A stretch of 64,000 bases of DNA from Vibrio nitrifigilis (GTDB taxonomy: Bacteria > Pseudomonadota > Gammaproteobacteria > Enterobacterales > Vibrionaceae), in contig NZ_JADPMR010000001.1 of the NCBI RefSeq assembly GCF_015686695.1, positions 2,666,001-2,730,000 of the forward strand, written 5' to 3'. Positions 9,953 through 18,824 of this stretch are shown here, piece by piece; position 1 is the stretch's first letter; each line of letters begins with the position of its first letter. A program made the translations under genes and the position numbers. Under the pieces are notes generated by a model. It ran no database searches, was not told the DNA's origin, and was given only the letters and a program-made list of their open reading frames with translations.

Positions 9953-9983
9953 AAAAGCCAGACTGTTTTAGTCTGGCTTTTTT
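9953..9983 (+). terminator. Intrinsic terminator of the solute-binding protein gene
   Basis: A 12-bp stem AAAAGCCAGACT with its perfect complement, 5-nt loop GTTTT, then T-tract. It lies about 57 nt after the stop. Confidence 0.92.
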
Positions 9984-10157
9984 CATTCTTTTTCAAAAAC
10001 ATATAGTTATCGATCTGTGTTCATCATATCGGTTATATACCCATCATTTACATGTATTTTTTTGCTAAAAAAATACATAAAAGCGCTCAGTTTGTAAGCG
10101 TGAGATTTCCTCAAATGTTTCTAAATCGGGGTTCCATATTATAGAGACACCCTACCA

Positions 10158-11594
10158 ATGAGGAATAATAATCAAATGTTTAACTATAATACTCTCGTTT
10201 CAGTAGCCGCCTCTCTTGCGGGGCTACTTTTCGGTTTAGATATCGGACTCATTTCTGGAGCGCTACCATTTATCACATCGGAATGGAGTATTTCAATCCA
10301 CCAACAAGAATGGATTGTAAGTACCATGATGCTCGGTGCTACGTTAGGCTCAATTTCAAATAACTGGTTATCTGCACGTCTTGGACGTAAACGTAGCTTA
10401 CTATGGGGCGGTATCATCTTCGCCATTGGTACGCTAGGCTGTACCTTTGCATCGAACATCAATGTCATGTTGTTCTTCCGTGTTGTTCAAGGCTTCTCTA
10501 TCGGTATCGCGTCTTTCGCTGCGCCACTTTACCTATCTGAAATGTCAGATAAAGAAGTTCGTGGTCGTCGTATTGCAACTTACCAATTAATGGTAACCGT
10601 TGGGATTTTGGTCGCGTTCCTCTCTGACACTTGGTTTGCTCAAACTGGTAACTGGCGCATGATGTTTGCTGTGCTGCTTGTTCCAACGGTAATTCTTATT
10701 CTTTCTGTATATTTCATGCCTCGTTCGCCACGTTGGTTGGCATCGCGTGGTTATATGCAAGAAGCTCAAAAAGTGCTGTTGTCTCTACGTATTGATGAAC
10801 GTGCTGCTAGCTCAGAATTTCAAGAGATTGTGGCAAGCTTGAAAGTAAAACAATCAGGTTTTGCTCTTTTTAAAGCAAACAAAAACTTCCGCCGCAGTGT
10901 AGGCCTAGGTTTGGTTCTACAGTTCATGCAACAATTTACGGGTATGAACATCTTGATGTATTACGCACCAAAAATTTTCGAAATGGCTGGCTTTACCAGT
11001 AACATGGAGCAAATGTTTGGTACGGTGCTTGTTGGTGTCGCTTTTGTTGCTGCAACCTTTATTGCCATCGGTATGGCTGATAGCTGGGGCCGTAAACCTG
11101 CATTGAAAATTGGTTTTACTGTAATGGGTGTCGGTATGTTCTGTTTAGGCCTATTACTTAAATTTGTATTGGCTGGTGAAGCGCCAGTGTACTTCTCTTA
11201 CTTAGCCGTTCTAACTTCAATCGTTTGTATTTGTGGTTATGCTATGAGTGCTGCACCAATGGTGTGGGTACTATGTTCAGAAGTACAACCTCTTAAAGGT
11301 CGTGATTTTGGTATCGCATGTTCAACAACAATGAACTGGATTTCAAACATGGTGTTAGGGGCAACGTTCTTAACTCTTCTAAATGGTATCGGTACTGCAC
11401 AAACATTCTGGTTATACGCAGTATGTAACATTTTATTTGTAGCGGTAACTATCTTCTTCGTTCCTGAAACCAAAGGCGTTACTTTGGAATCTATTGAAGC
11501 GAATTTGATGTCAGGTAAGAAACTAAGAGATATTGGTATCCCTCATGACAGTGAACAACCTGTCCCTCTTAAATCTCACCATGCACACTCATAG
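10158..11594 (+). CDS. MFS sugar:proton symporter (GalP/AraE/XylE type)
   Basis: A 478-residue inner-membrane transporter of the sugar porter family with 12 hydrophobic segments. Signatures include LAGLLFGLDIGLISGALPF in helix 1, RLGRKRSLLWG after helix 2, GRRIATYQ, PRSPRWLASRG at the end of the first half, QQFTGMNILMYY in helix 7 and PETKG near the C-terminus. These resemble galactose, arabinose or xylose symporters; the exact sugar cannot be told. The first ATG has no clear Shine-Dalgarno sequence, while ATG 10176 (MFNYNTL) is preceded by TGAGGA, so translation may begin there. No catabolic gene is adjacent. Confidence 0.85.
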   Translation: MRNNNQMFNYNTLVSVAASLAGLLFGLDIGLISGALPFITSEWSISIHQQEWIVSTMMLGATLGSISNNWLSARLGRKRSLLWGGIIFAIGTLGCTFASNINVMLFFRVVQGFSIGIASFAAPLYLSEMSDKEVRGRRIATYQLMVTVGILVAFLSDTWFAQTGNWRMMFAVLLVPTVILILSVYFMPRSPRWLASRGYMQEAQKVLLSLRIDERAASSEFQEIVASLKVKQSGFALFKANKNFRRSVGLGLVLQFMQQFTGMNILMYYAPKIFEMAGFTSNMEQMFGTVLVGVAFVAATFIAIGMADSWGRKPALKIGFTVMGVGMFCLGLLLKFVLAGEAPVYFSYLAVLTSIVCICGYAMSAAPMVWVLCSEVQPLKGRDFGIACSTTMNWISNMVLGATFLTLLNGIGTAQTFWLYAVCNILFVAVTIFFVPETKGVTLESIEANLMSGKKLRDIGIPHDSEQPVPLKSHHAHS

Positions 11595-11629
11595 TTATTC
11601 AGTCTGTTAAGACACATATACTTAATCAC

Positions 11630-11662
11630 AAAGCCAACCTAGTTCAGGTTGGCTTTGTTTTT
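11630..11662 (+). terminator. Intrinsic terminator of the sugar symporter gene
   Basis: An 11-bp stem AAAGCCAACCT with its complement and 5-nt loop AGTTC, then a T-rich run interrupted by one G. Confidence 0.9.
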
Positions 11663-11682
11663 TGTTGTTACAGCTAAGCAAA

Positions 11683-11714
11683 AAAAAGACTTACCATGAA
11701 TGGTAAGTCTTTTT
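11683..11714 (-). terminator. Intrinsic terminator of dusB-fis (bidirectional)
   Basis: A 14-bp perfect stem (AAAAAGACTTACCA with its complement) and loop TGAA. It is flanked by A and T runs on both sides and can stop transcription from both directions; on the reverse strand it ends the fis transcript. Confidence 0.92.
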
Positions 11715-11739
11715 AAAACAATTATTTATAAAATAATTT

Positions 11740-12036
11740 TTAGTTCATGCCGTATTTTTTTAGCTTCTTACGAAGAGTACCACGGTTGATACCCATCATC
11801 GTTGCTGCGCGTGTTTGGTTACCGCGAGTGTACTGCATGATAGTGTCTAGTAATGGTTGTTCAACTTCAGCTAGAACTAATTCGTAAAGTTCTGTTACTT
11901 CTTGACCGTTTAATTGAGCAAGGTAATTTTTAAGAGATGCTTTAACGGAATCACGTAATGGTTTTTGCGTGATTTGATCTTGTGAAGTTACTGTTGTTAC
12001 TGTTAAAGCTTCTGAAGTCAGATTTTGTTCGAACAT
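11740..12036 (-). CDS. fis: DNA-binding protein Fis
   Basis: A 98-residue nucleoid protein that bends DNA and activates rRNA and tRNA promoters in growing cells. The last 60 residues, including [20 protein letters not shown] (helix-turn-helix), are nearly identical to E. coli Fis. I set the start at [11 protein letters not shown] because this gives exactly the E. coli length; the frame extends 14 codons upstream without conservation. It follows dusB by 25 nt on the same strand, the standard dusB-fis operon. The rRNA operons in this same window are expected targets. Confidence 0.96.
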   Translation of the reverse strand: MFEQNLTSEALTVTTVTSQDQITQKPLRDSVKASLKNYLAQLNGQEVTELYELVLAEVEQPLLDTIMQYTRGNQTRAATMMGINRGTLRKKLKKYGMN

Positions 12037-12061
12037 ATTCGGTCTAGCTCTTCTCTTAATT

Positions 12062-13027
12062 TTATGCAACGTTATCAAAATAACCTTCGAGCGCCTCTAG
12101 TTGCAGCGGCGCTGACTCGATGGCGTTAAAGGTCCGGCGAAACTCACTTGCTTGTTCATGTTCTTTTAAGTACCACCCGACGTGCTTACGCACGATACGA
12201 GGGCCAAGATACTCACCATAAAACTGGTGCAGAGCTTGTACATGACCAAGCATGATGTCTTTCACTTCCGAATTCGGTAGTTGAGGCATCGTGGTGCCGG
12301 TTTCCAAAAAATGTTGGATTTCCTGAAAAATCCACGGGCGTCCTTGGGCAGGACGTCCAATCATTAAAGCGTCTGCACAGGTGTACTCCAGTACGTGCTT
12401 GGCCTTCTCCGGGCTATCGATATCACCGTTAGCGATAACCGGAATGTTGATGGCTGCCTTGACCGCTTTAATGCTGTCGTATTCCGCCTCCCCTTTGTAC
12501 ATGCAGGCTTTAGTGCGTCCATGGAGCGCTAAGGCTTGTATGCCGCAGTCTTCGGCTAATTTAGCGATATAGACACAGTTTTTGTTTTCTGTGTCCCAGC
12601 CAGTTCGCGTTTTCAATGTGACAGGCACATTGACTGCATTCACTACCGTTTTCAAGATGTCTTCGATGACATCGGGATAACGCAGCAGTGCAGAGCCAGC
12701 TAGCTTTTTATTCACCTTTTTTGCTGGGCAACCCATGTTGATATCGATGACTTGAGCACCGTTCTCGACACTAAATTGGGCTGCCTCGGCCATAAGCTGT
12801 GGGTCACTTCCAGCAATTTGCACAGAACGAATGCCCGATTCGCCCTCATGCACCATGCGATTTTTTGACTTCGATGTTTTCCATAGAGCCGGATTCGCAG
12901 ACATCATTTCACTGACGGCCATTCCTGCTCCATACCGTAGACACAACTCACGAAATGGTCTGTCTGTAACTCCTGCCATAGGGGCAACGATTAGATTGTT
13001 CTTGAGTTGATAGTTTCCGATTTTCAA
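12062..13027 (-). CDS. dusB: tRNA-dihydrouridine synthase B
   Basis: An FMN-dependent enzyme that reduces uridine (position 17 in E. coli) in the tRNA D-loop. It has the TIM-barrel signatures [15 protein letters not shown] and [20 protein letters not shown], where the Cys is the catalytic proton donor, plus [11 protein letters not shown] for phosphate binding. The start is uncertain: no ATG is available. I chose TTG at 13027 (translated as KIGNYQLKN after Met), which gives 321 residues, the same as E. coli DusB. Another in-frame TTG at 13054 would add nine residues. It is the first gene of the fis operon. Confidence 0.9.
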   Translation of the reverse strand: MKIGNYQLKNNLIVAPMAGVTDRPFRELCLRYGAGMAVSEMMSANPALWKTSKSKNRMVHEGESGIRSVQIAGSDPQLMAEAAQFSVENGAQVIDINMGCPAKKVNKKLAGSALLRYPDVIEDILKTVVNAVNVPVTLKTRTGWDTENKNCVYIAKLAEDCGIQALALHGRTKACMYKGEAEYDSIKAVKAAINIPVIANGDIDSPEKAKHVLEYTCADALMIGRPAQGRPWIFQEIQHFLETGTTMPQLPNSEVKDIMLGHVQALHQFYGEYLGPRIVRKHVGWYLKEHEQASEFRRTFNAIESAPLQLEALEGYFDNVA

Positions 13028-13166
13028 AACGTCTTCACAGTTCTGTACCAGCAAGGGCGCGCATTTTACGCATTTTTTTACTGCGTGAAAAGCCTAATAT
13101 TTGAGCATTTACAAATTGTTTTTGTAAATTGTCTATTTTTCAAACAATTAGCGTACAAACCTTTAT

Positions 13167-14054
13167 CTAGCTGTGTTTGCGACCTGTGATGCGACACCAT
13201 TCTTGCATCTCGATAATTGGTTCAATATCCAATTCATCGCGGTAGTAATTCGCCACATCTTCAGCTTGCGTATCTAATACACCGGACATAGCCAGTTGAC
13301 CATTTGGTTTGATTAAGCGTTTAATCTCTGGTGAAAGTTCACGCAATGGGCCAGCAAGAATATTAGCCACTACAACGTCTGCAACCAGCCCCTCAGGCTG
13401 ATCTTTAGGAAGGTAGACCTCTATTTGGTCTTTTACGCCATTGCGCTCTGCGTTGTCTTGAGACGCTTGTAGCGCTTGTGGGTCGATATCGATACCGATG
13501 ACTTTAGCCGCACCAAGTTTGATGGCAGCAATGGCTAAAATGCCTGAGCCACAACCAAAGTCGATCACAGTTTTACCGCTAAGATCTAAGCTATCTAACC
13601 ATTGTAGGCATAGCGCTGTGGTTGGGTGAGTACCTGTACCGAAAGCAAGACCTGGGTCGAGCATCACGTTTACAGCCTCTGGTTCTGGGATATCACGCCA
13701 GCTAGGACATACCCATAAGCGCTCACCGAATTTCATTGGGTGGAAGTTGTCCATCCATTCACGTTCCCAGTCTTTATCTTCAATCTGTTCGATTTTGTAA
13801 GCGAAGTCTTCTGCCAATAAGTGGCTACCCTGGATCTGAGTTAATACTAGGTTGGTATCAATTTCAGCATCATACAGTGCAAGGATATCGGTATCCCCCC
13901 AAAGGCGGGTTTCACCAGGCATAGGTTCGAAAACTGGAGTATCCTTTGCGTCAAGAAACGTCACAGACAAAGCGCCTGTCTCTTCCATTAACATATCGCC
14001 GATTTTTTCAGCGTTTTCGTTGGTAGCGTTTAGCTTGATTTGAATCCAAGGCAT
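13167..14054 (-). CDS. prmA: Ribosomal protein L11 methyltransferase
   Basis: A 295-residue SAM-dependent methyltransferase that trimethylates ribosomal protein L11 (its substrate gene rplK is also in this window). The N-terminal third is the L11-recognition domain ([19 protein letters not shown]); the C-terminal Rossmann domain shows [20 protein letters not shown] for SAM binding and [14 protein letters not shown], with the family's N-I-L motif. E. coli PrmA is 293 residues. GAGAG precedes the ATG. A terminator separates it from panF upstream, so it probably has its own promoter. Confidence 0.96.
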   Translation of the reverse strand: MPWIQIKLNATNENAEKIGDMLMEETGALSVTFLDAKDTPVFEPMPGETRLWGDTDILALYDAEIDTNLVLTQIQGSHLLAEDFAYKIEQIEDKDWEREWMDNFHPMKFGERLWVCPSWRDIPEPEAVNVMLDPGLAFGTGTHPTTALCLQWLDSLDLSGKTVIDFGCGSGILAIAAIKLGAAKVIGIDIDPQALQASQDNAERNGVKDQIEVYLPKDQPEGLVADVVVANILAGPLRELSPEIKRLIKPNGQLAMSGVLDTQAEDVANYYRDELDIEPIIEMQEWCRITGRKHS

Positions 14055-14145
14055 CTTACAAGACTCTCATTAGGAATTAGGGGGCGAAGTTTATCAGATC
14101 CCTTTACTGATGGCATCTTATCCACACGATGATGAGTAGAATAAA

Positions 14146-14168
14146 AAACGGAGCTCGAGGCTCCGTTT
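14146..14168 (-). terminator. Intrinsic terminator between panF and prmA
   Basis: A 9-bp stem AAACGGAGC with its complement, loop TCGAG, and a run of A on the left that gives a U-tract for the panF transcript. It lies 24 nt after panF and 90 nt before prmA. Confidence 0.85.
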
Positions 14169-14191
14169 AATAGTATCAATGAGTTATGTTA

Positions 14192-15649
14192 TTAGGCTGC
14201 TTCAATCGCGACCCGTGCTGGCGCCGGCTTGAGTAAGCTTCCGACAACAAAGACGATTAAACTCACCACTTGAGTTGGCACGATGGCATGCACGCCACCC
14301 ATATCGGGTTTTAACCAGCTCAATAAAATGAACACGGTTAGACCGACCACCATTGAACTTAGAGCGCCGGTGGCTGAGGCTTTTTTCCAATATAGACCGA
14401 GTACGAGTGGCCATAAGAATGCGGCTTGTAATCCACCAAAGGCCATTAAGTTTATCCAGATGATCATATCTGGGGGATTCGTGGCGGCAAAGAACACCAG
14501 TAGGGCAAAAATACCTGTTACCCATAGCGATAAACGATTCAGTTTTCGTTCGCCATTAGCACCTTCGACAACCTTCGGATTGATATAGTTGATGTATAGA
14601 TCCTTTAACAGGGTTGCTGACGCTTGAATCAACTGCGAGTCGATGGTCGACATAATCGCAGCCATTGGGCCCGCAAGAAAAATTCCAGCTACAACAGGTG
14701 GTAAGACGGTCATCATCAGTGTGGGCATGATCTGATCCGGGCTACCAACATCTGGAACAATAGCCCGTCCCAGTGCGCCCGCGAGGGAAGTTCCAAACAT
14801 TAACAGAGCCACCACAACAGTACCGATGATCATGCCTTTATGGACCGATTTACTATCACGATAGGACATACAGCGAACTGCTGCATGAGGTAGACCAATC
14901 ACACCGAAGCAGACTAAGACCCAAAAGCTTAAAATAAAGGGCTGGCTGAGAAAGTCATGAGGACCATATGGTGTGACTAAAGAAGGATCGATATCGTGCA
15001 GTTTTTTTACTAAATCACCCACGCTGCCACCAGCATGAATCACGCCATAAAGTAGGGCAACTGTACCGATGAGCATCATAATGCCTTGCACAGTATCGGT
15101 AAGTACCACCGCTCTAAAGCCACCAATCGTGGTGTAAAGTCCTACGGTAAAGGCGAAGATGAACAGCCCTTCTTGGTAGGGAAGGCCAGTTACGGTTTGC
15201 AACAAGCGTGCACCGCCGACAAATTGCACGACCATGATGCCAAAGAAAGCGAGCAAGAGTGAAGCCGAAGCAAGAATCACGACAGCACGGCTTTTAAAGC
15301 GAGCGTAGAGGATGTCGTTAACGGTTACTGCATTATGGCGACGCGCTTCGATGGCGAACTTTTTACCCAAGACGCCAAGCGTTAACCAGGCTACGGGTAA
15401 TTGGATCATGGTCAGCAAAACCCAACCGAGCCCCATTTTGTATGCAGCTCCTGGTCCACCGATAAAGCTACTGGCACTCGCATATGTTGCAGCTAACGTC
15501 ATAGCTAAAACAAAGCCACCCATGCTGCGGCCACCAACAAAGTATTCATTTAAAAAGTGATTTTTGCTTTTGAAACGACGAGTAAACGCTGCCAAAGCAA
15601 ATACCGCTATCAGGTAAATGATCAATGGAATAATCAGTTCACTATTCAT
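14192..15649 (-). CDS. panF: Sodium/pantothenate symporter
   Basis: A 485-residue sodium:solute symporter (SLC5/SSF family) importing pantothenate, the precursor of coenzyme A. It shares long blocks with E. coli PanF: FLNEYFVGGRSMGG, SASSFIGGPGAAYKMGLGWV and CFGVIGLPHAAVRCMSYRDS. About 13 hydrophobic helices are visible. I chose MNSELIIPL as the start because AGAGGACGACC precedes it; the frame runs seven codons further. It overlaps yhdT by 8 nt, so the two are translationally coupled. The coaA gene that phosphorylates pantothenate is elsewhere in this window. Confidence 0.95.
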   Translation of the reverse strand: MNSELIIPLIIYLIAVFALAAFTRRFKSKNHFLNEYFVGGRSMGGFVLAMTLAATYASASSFIGGPGAAYKMGLGWVLLTMIQLPVAWLTLGVLGKKFAIEARRHNAVTVNDILYARFKSRAVVILASASLLLAFFGIMVVQFVGGARLLQTVTGLPYQEGLFIFAFTVGLYTTIGGFRAVVLTDTVQGIMMLIGTVALLYGVIHAGGSVGDLVKKLHDIDPSLVTPYGPHDFLSQPFILSFWVLVCFGVIGLPHAAVRCMSYRDSKSVHKGMIIGTVVVALLMFGTSLAGALGRAIVPDVGSPDQIMPTLMMTVLPPVVAGIFLAGPMAAIMSTIDSQLIQASATLLKDLYINYINPKVVEGANGERKLNRLSLWVTGIFALLVFFAATNPPDMIIWINLMAFGGLQAAFLWPLVLGLYWKKASATGALSSMVVGLTVFILLSWLKPDMGGVHAIVPTQVVSLIVFVVGSLLKPAPARVAIEAA

Positions 15650-15926
15650 GGTCGTCCTCTTCAGGGGCAATATCTAGTGGAACATCTTTATAAAATACTT
15701 TCACCATTAAATAACACAATACAGTAAATAGAATCGGTCCAATCAAGCATGAGAAGAAAAACCATACTGGCATACCCCATATAAGGGCAGGCATGGATGT
15801 ATCTCCTAAAGCTGGGGCCAAACCATAGGCTGTGGTGTACCACCAAACAAAATAAAGCACAGCAAGGCCTAAGGCCATGGCTGCTTCTTTATGTGCTTGG
15901 CGATAAATGTCAGAGAGCTTTGACAT
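15642..15926 (-). CDS. yhdT: YhdT family small membrane protein (DUF997)
   Basis: A 94-residue protein with two hydrophobic helices (about 18-36 and 50-75) and an acidic C-terminal tail. It matches YhdT/DUF997, which is always found before panF; it may be an accessory subunit of the symporter, but this is inference from conserved gene neighbourhood and overlap. GGAAG lies before the ATG. Confidence 0.87.
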   Translation of the reverse strand: MSKLSDIYRQAHKEAAMALGLAVLYFVWWYTTAYGLAPALGDTSMPALIWGMPVWFFFSCLIGPILFTVLCYLMVKVFYKDVPLDIAPEEDDHE

Positions 15927-15948
15927 CTTATCTTCCTTTTAATAAACG

Positions 15949-15974
15949 AAAAGGCCACCCTAAGGTGACCTTTT
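15949..15974 (-). terminator. Intrinsic terminator of accBC
   Basis: A stem AAAAGGTCACC/GGTGGCCTTTT on the reverse strand (one internal U-G wobble), loop TTAG, with T-tract. It lies between accC and yhdT. Confidence 0.8.
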
Positions 15975-15996
15975 TATCTAGAGTATTATGAACGGC

Positions 15997-17340
15997 TTAT
16001 TGAAGGCCGAGCTTTTTCTCTAAATAGTGAATGTTGGTACCACCATGTTGGAAGTTTTCATCCAACATGATTGATTGTTGTAGTGGCACGTTAGTTTTAA
16101 TGCCTTCAACAATCATTTCATTCAATGCGTTACGCATACGTGCGATAGCAACATCACGGTTTTCACCGAAAGTAATCAGTTTGCCGATCATTGAGTCGTA
16201 GTATGCAGGAACGGTATAACCTGAGTAAATATGCGATTCCCAACGAACGCCCATACCACCTGGTGAATGGAACATATCGATTGTACCTGGACAAGGTAGG
16301 AAACGCTCAGGATCTTCTGCGTTGATACGACATTCAACGGCATGGCCACGAATCTTAATATCATCTTGAGTAAATGACAAAGGTTGGCCAGCAGCAATGC
16401 GAAGTTGCTCTTTGATGATGTCGACGCCGGTAACCATTTCAGTTACTGGGTGTTCAACCTGAACACGAGTGTTCATTTCAATGAAGTAGAACTCACCGTT
16501 CTCGTATAGGAATTCGAAAGTACCTGCACCGCGGTAACCGATTTCTATACAAGCACGAGTACAACGTTCACCGATGTATTTGCGCATTTCTTCAGTGATG
16601 CCAGGTGCTGGTGCTTCTTCCACAACTTTTTGGTGGCGACGTTGCATTGAGCAGTCACGTTCACCTAGGTGGATAGCATTACCTTGACCATCAGCAAGCA
16701 CTTGAACTTCAACGTGACGAGGGTTTTCTAGGTATTTCTCCATGTAAACCATATCGTTGTTGAACGCCGCTTTTGCTTCTGCACGAGTCATTGCGATAGC
16801 GTTAATCAGTTCACCTTCACTGCGAACAACACGCATACCACGACCGCCGCCGCCACCAGATGCTTTGATGATAACTGGGTAGCCAATGCGTTTTGCGTGA
16901 GCTTTGTTTTTCGCTTCATCGCCGTCTAGTGGACCATCTGAACCAGGTACACAAGGAACGCCTGCTTTTTTCATTGCAGTGATTGCTGATACTTTATCAC
17001 CCATCATGCGAATAGTTTCCGCTTTAGGACCGATAAAGATAAAACCAGACTGTTCTACTTGTTCTGCAAAATCTGCGTTTTCAGATAGGAAACCGTAACC
17101 CGGGTGGATTGCAACGGCGCCAGTTACTTCTGCAGCAGAGATGATACGTGGAATGTTTAGGTAACTGTCGATACTGCGTGCAGGACCGATACAGATTGTT
17201 TCGTCTGCAAGTAGAACGTGTTTCAAATCACGGTCAGCTGTTGAGTGAACAGCGACGGTTTTGATACCCAGTTCTTTACAGGCGCGAAGAATACGAAGCG
17301 CGATTTCGCCTCGGTTCGCGATGACAATTTTGTCTAACAT
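15997..17340 (-). CDS. accC: Biotin carboxylase subunit of acetyl-CoA carboxylase
   Basis: A 447-residue ATP-grasp enzyme that carboxylates the biotin on AccB with bicarbonate and ATP, the first half of malonyl-CoA synthesis. Signatures: [20 protein letters not shown], the Gly-rich [11 protein letters not shown] loop, [14 protein letters not shown] and the active-site RINAEDP. Length is close to E. coli AccC (449). It follows accB by 14 nt, the standard accBC operon. Confidence 0.98.
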   Translation of the reverse strand: MLDKIVIANRGEIALRILRACKELGIKTVAVHSTADRDLKHVLLADETICIGPARSIDSYLNIPRIISAAEVTGAVAIHPGYGFLSENADFAEQVEQSGFIFIGPKAETIRMMGDKVSAITAMKKAGVPCVPGSDGPLDGDEAKNKAHAKRIGYPVIIKASGGGGGRGMRVVRSEGELINAIAMTRAEAKAAFNNDMVYMEKYLENPRHVEVQVLADGQGNAIHLGERDCSMQRRHQKVVEEAPAPGITEEMRKYIGERCTRACIEIGYRGAGTFEFLYENGEFYFIEMNTRVQVEHPVTEMVTGVDIIKEQLRIAAGQPLSFTQDDIKIRGHAVECRINAEDPERFLPCPGTIDMFHSPGGMGVRWESHIYSGYTVPAYYDSMIGKLITFGENRDVAIARMRNALNEMIVEGIKTNVPLQQSIMLDENFQHGGTNIHYLEKKLGLQ

Positions 17341-17354
17341 GATTTCAGCTCCAC

Positions 17355-17813
17355 TTATTCGATGATAACAAGTGGTTGATCAAATTCTACAGGTTGACCG
17401 TCTTCAACTAGGATAGCTTTAACCACGCCTGCTTTATCAGCTTCGATTTGGTTCATCATTTTCATCGCTTCTACGATACATAGAGTATCGCCAACGTTAA
17501 CGCTTTGGCCAACTTCCACGAAAGATTTAGCTTCTGGGCTTGGAGAGCTGTAGAAAGTACCAACCATTGGAGAAAGCACTTTGTGACCCGCAGGCTCTTG
17601 AGAAGCTGGCGCTGCTGCTGGTGCAGGAGCCGCCGCTGGTGCTGGAGCTGCTGCAGGAGCAACTGGTGCAGGTGCTGCGTACTGAATTGGAGCTGCAGGA
17701 GCAACGCCGTGGCGGCTGATGCGCACTGACTCTTCACCTTCAGCAATCTCTAGTTCAGCAATGCCTGACTCTTCAACTAGTTCGATAAGCTTCTTGATTT
17801 TACGAATATCCAT
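17355..17813 (-). CDS. accB: Biotin carboxyl carrier protein
   Basis: A 152-residue carrier of the acetyl-CoA carboxylase complex. The N-terminal helix region ([16 protein letters not shown]) is followed by an Ala/Pro-rich flexible linker (about 38-72) and the biotinyl domain with EAMKM, where Lys118 is biotinylated by BirA (encoded at 52.7 kb). I start at MDIRKIKK, preceded by AAAGAGAAAGAAAC; the open frame extends 44 codons further only because it overlaps the end of aroQ. It is the first gene of accBC. Confidence 0.97.
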   Translation of the reverse strand: MDIRKIKKLIELVEESGIAELEIAEGEESVRISRHGVAPAAPIQYAAPAPVAPAAAPAPAAAPAPAAAPASQEPAGHKVLSPMVGTFYSSPSPEAKSFVEVGQSVNVGDTLCIVEAMKMMNQIEADKAGVVKAILVEDGQPVEFDQPLVIIE

Positions 17814-17875
17814 TGTTTCTTTCTCTTTTATCTGTGAATAAGACAGCCCCGCTATTGGGACTGCAGAGTGATTGT

Positions 17876-18325
17876 TTACTTTGCCCGCAGTGATTGAATC
17901 GCTGCCGACAGAGCGAATTGATACCCTTGAGCGCCCAAACCACAAATGACACCCTGTGCTTTATCTGACAGGTAAGAATGGTGGCGAAACGCTTCTCTAG
18001 CATGAATATTTGACATATGTATTTCTATAAATGGGATGTCTACGCTAAGTAGAGCATCGCGCAGTGCTACACTGGTATGAGAAAACGCTGCCGGGTTAAT
18101 AATAATAAAATCGACTTTACCGTGTGCCTGATGAATCGCTTCAAGCAGTTCATACTCACGGTTTGACTGAAGATGCTCTAACTCAATGCCTGCTTTTTTT
18201 GCTTGTTCACGTAATGTCGTGACAATCTGTTCTAACGTGTTTGAACCATAGTGTGCAGGTTCTCTTAAACCTAATAAATTTAGATTTGGTCCATTGAGAA
18301 CAAGAATGCGTAATTTTGCAGTCAT
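17876..18325 (-). CDS. aroQ: Type II 3-dehydroquinate dehydratase
   Basis: A 149-residue enzyme of the shikimate pathway that dehydrates 3-dehydroquinate. The type II signature is clear: [17 protein letters not shown] with the catalytic Tyr, [13 protein letters not shown], and [11 protein letters not shown] with the catalytic His. It lies 62 nt upstream of accB on the same strand, a common neighbour in gammaproteobacteria, and may be cotranscribed. GGAAG lies about 10 nt before the ATG. Confidence 0.97.
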   Translation of the reverse strand: MTAKLRILVLNGPNLNLLGLREPAHYGSNTLEQIVTTLREQAKKAGIELEHLQSNREYELLEAIHQAHGKVDFIIINPAAFSHTSVALRDALLSVDIPFIEIHMSNIHAREAFRHHSYLSDKAQGVICGLGAQGYQFALSAAIQSLRAK

Positions 18326-18765
18326 TGTGCTGTTATCTTCCTTTATAGTCGATGAAACTTAAATTATACCCTCATCATAGTGCATTTGACTTCAAATTAT
18401 TGTCAAAATTCCCTAGATTTTAAAAATTGACCAAGATTATAGCTAATTCACAGCAAATGGCAGCAATTTACTGGTCTAATCTCCTAGTTTGTTAATTAGC
18501 TCGAAGATATTCGATACTTACTCTATGAGTGACATAACAACTCAGACCTCTTTGCTAGAGGCCACGGGTAAAGGTTTGGTCCAATAGAGAATGAACAAGC
18601 CAGAGCTAAAAAGAGTTTGGTCAATGAGTGGTCGCTGATATTAGTATAGGTAACTAATAAAACGCAATATTTTCTCTTTATTCTCCCCATTACGACAATA
18701 CTCATAAAGAGGGATTTTGCACTTACAATGAGAGTATTGTTAATAATTATACGATGTAATGCCAA
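18326..18765. other. Long intergenic region upstream of aroQ
   Basis: About 440 nt without a credible gene. It must contain the aroQ/accBC promoter: a TATAAT on the reverse strand lies at 18363-18368, but no matching -35 is at 17 nt. An imperfect inverted repeat (18695-18705 with 18728-18740) could fold. The 88-residue reverse reading frame here is not supported. Composition is AT-rich. Confidence 0.4.
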
Positions 18766-18801
18766 TAAAAAACTCCGATGACAAAGCATTCGGAGTTTTT
18801 A
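18766..18801 (-). terminator. Intrinsic terminator of acs
   Basis: A stem AACTCCGA/TCGGAGTT extended by two more pairs after a bulge, flanked by A5 on the left and T5 on the right. It lies 24 nt after the acs stop codon. Confidence 0.88.
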
Positions 18802-18824
18802 TGACATGGACGAGTTAAACGCTG

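Noticed and set aside
12037..12078. A 14-residue N-terminal extension of Fis
   Set aside because: The extension overlaps the dusB-fis gap, is not conserved, and the shorter form has exactly the E. coli length.
17471..17746. Leu/Gln- and Cys/Arg-rich reading frames across accB
   Set aside because: They are alternative frames of the Ala/Pro linker coding sequence of accB and have no start signal.
18523..18789. An 88-codon reverse-strand reading frame after acs
   Set aside because: It contains the acs terminator, has no ribosome binding site and no protein-like composition; treated as noncoding.
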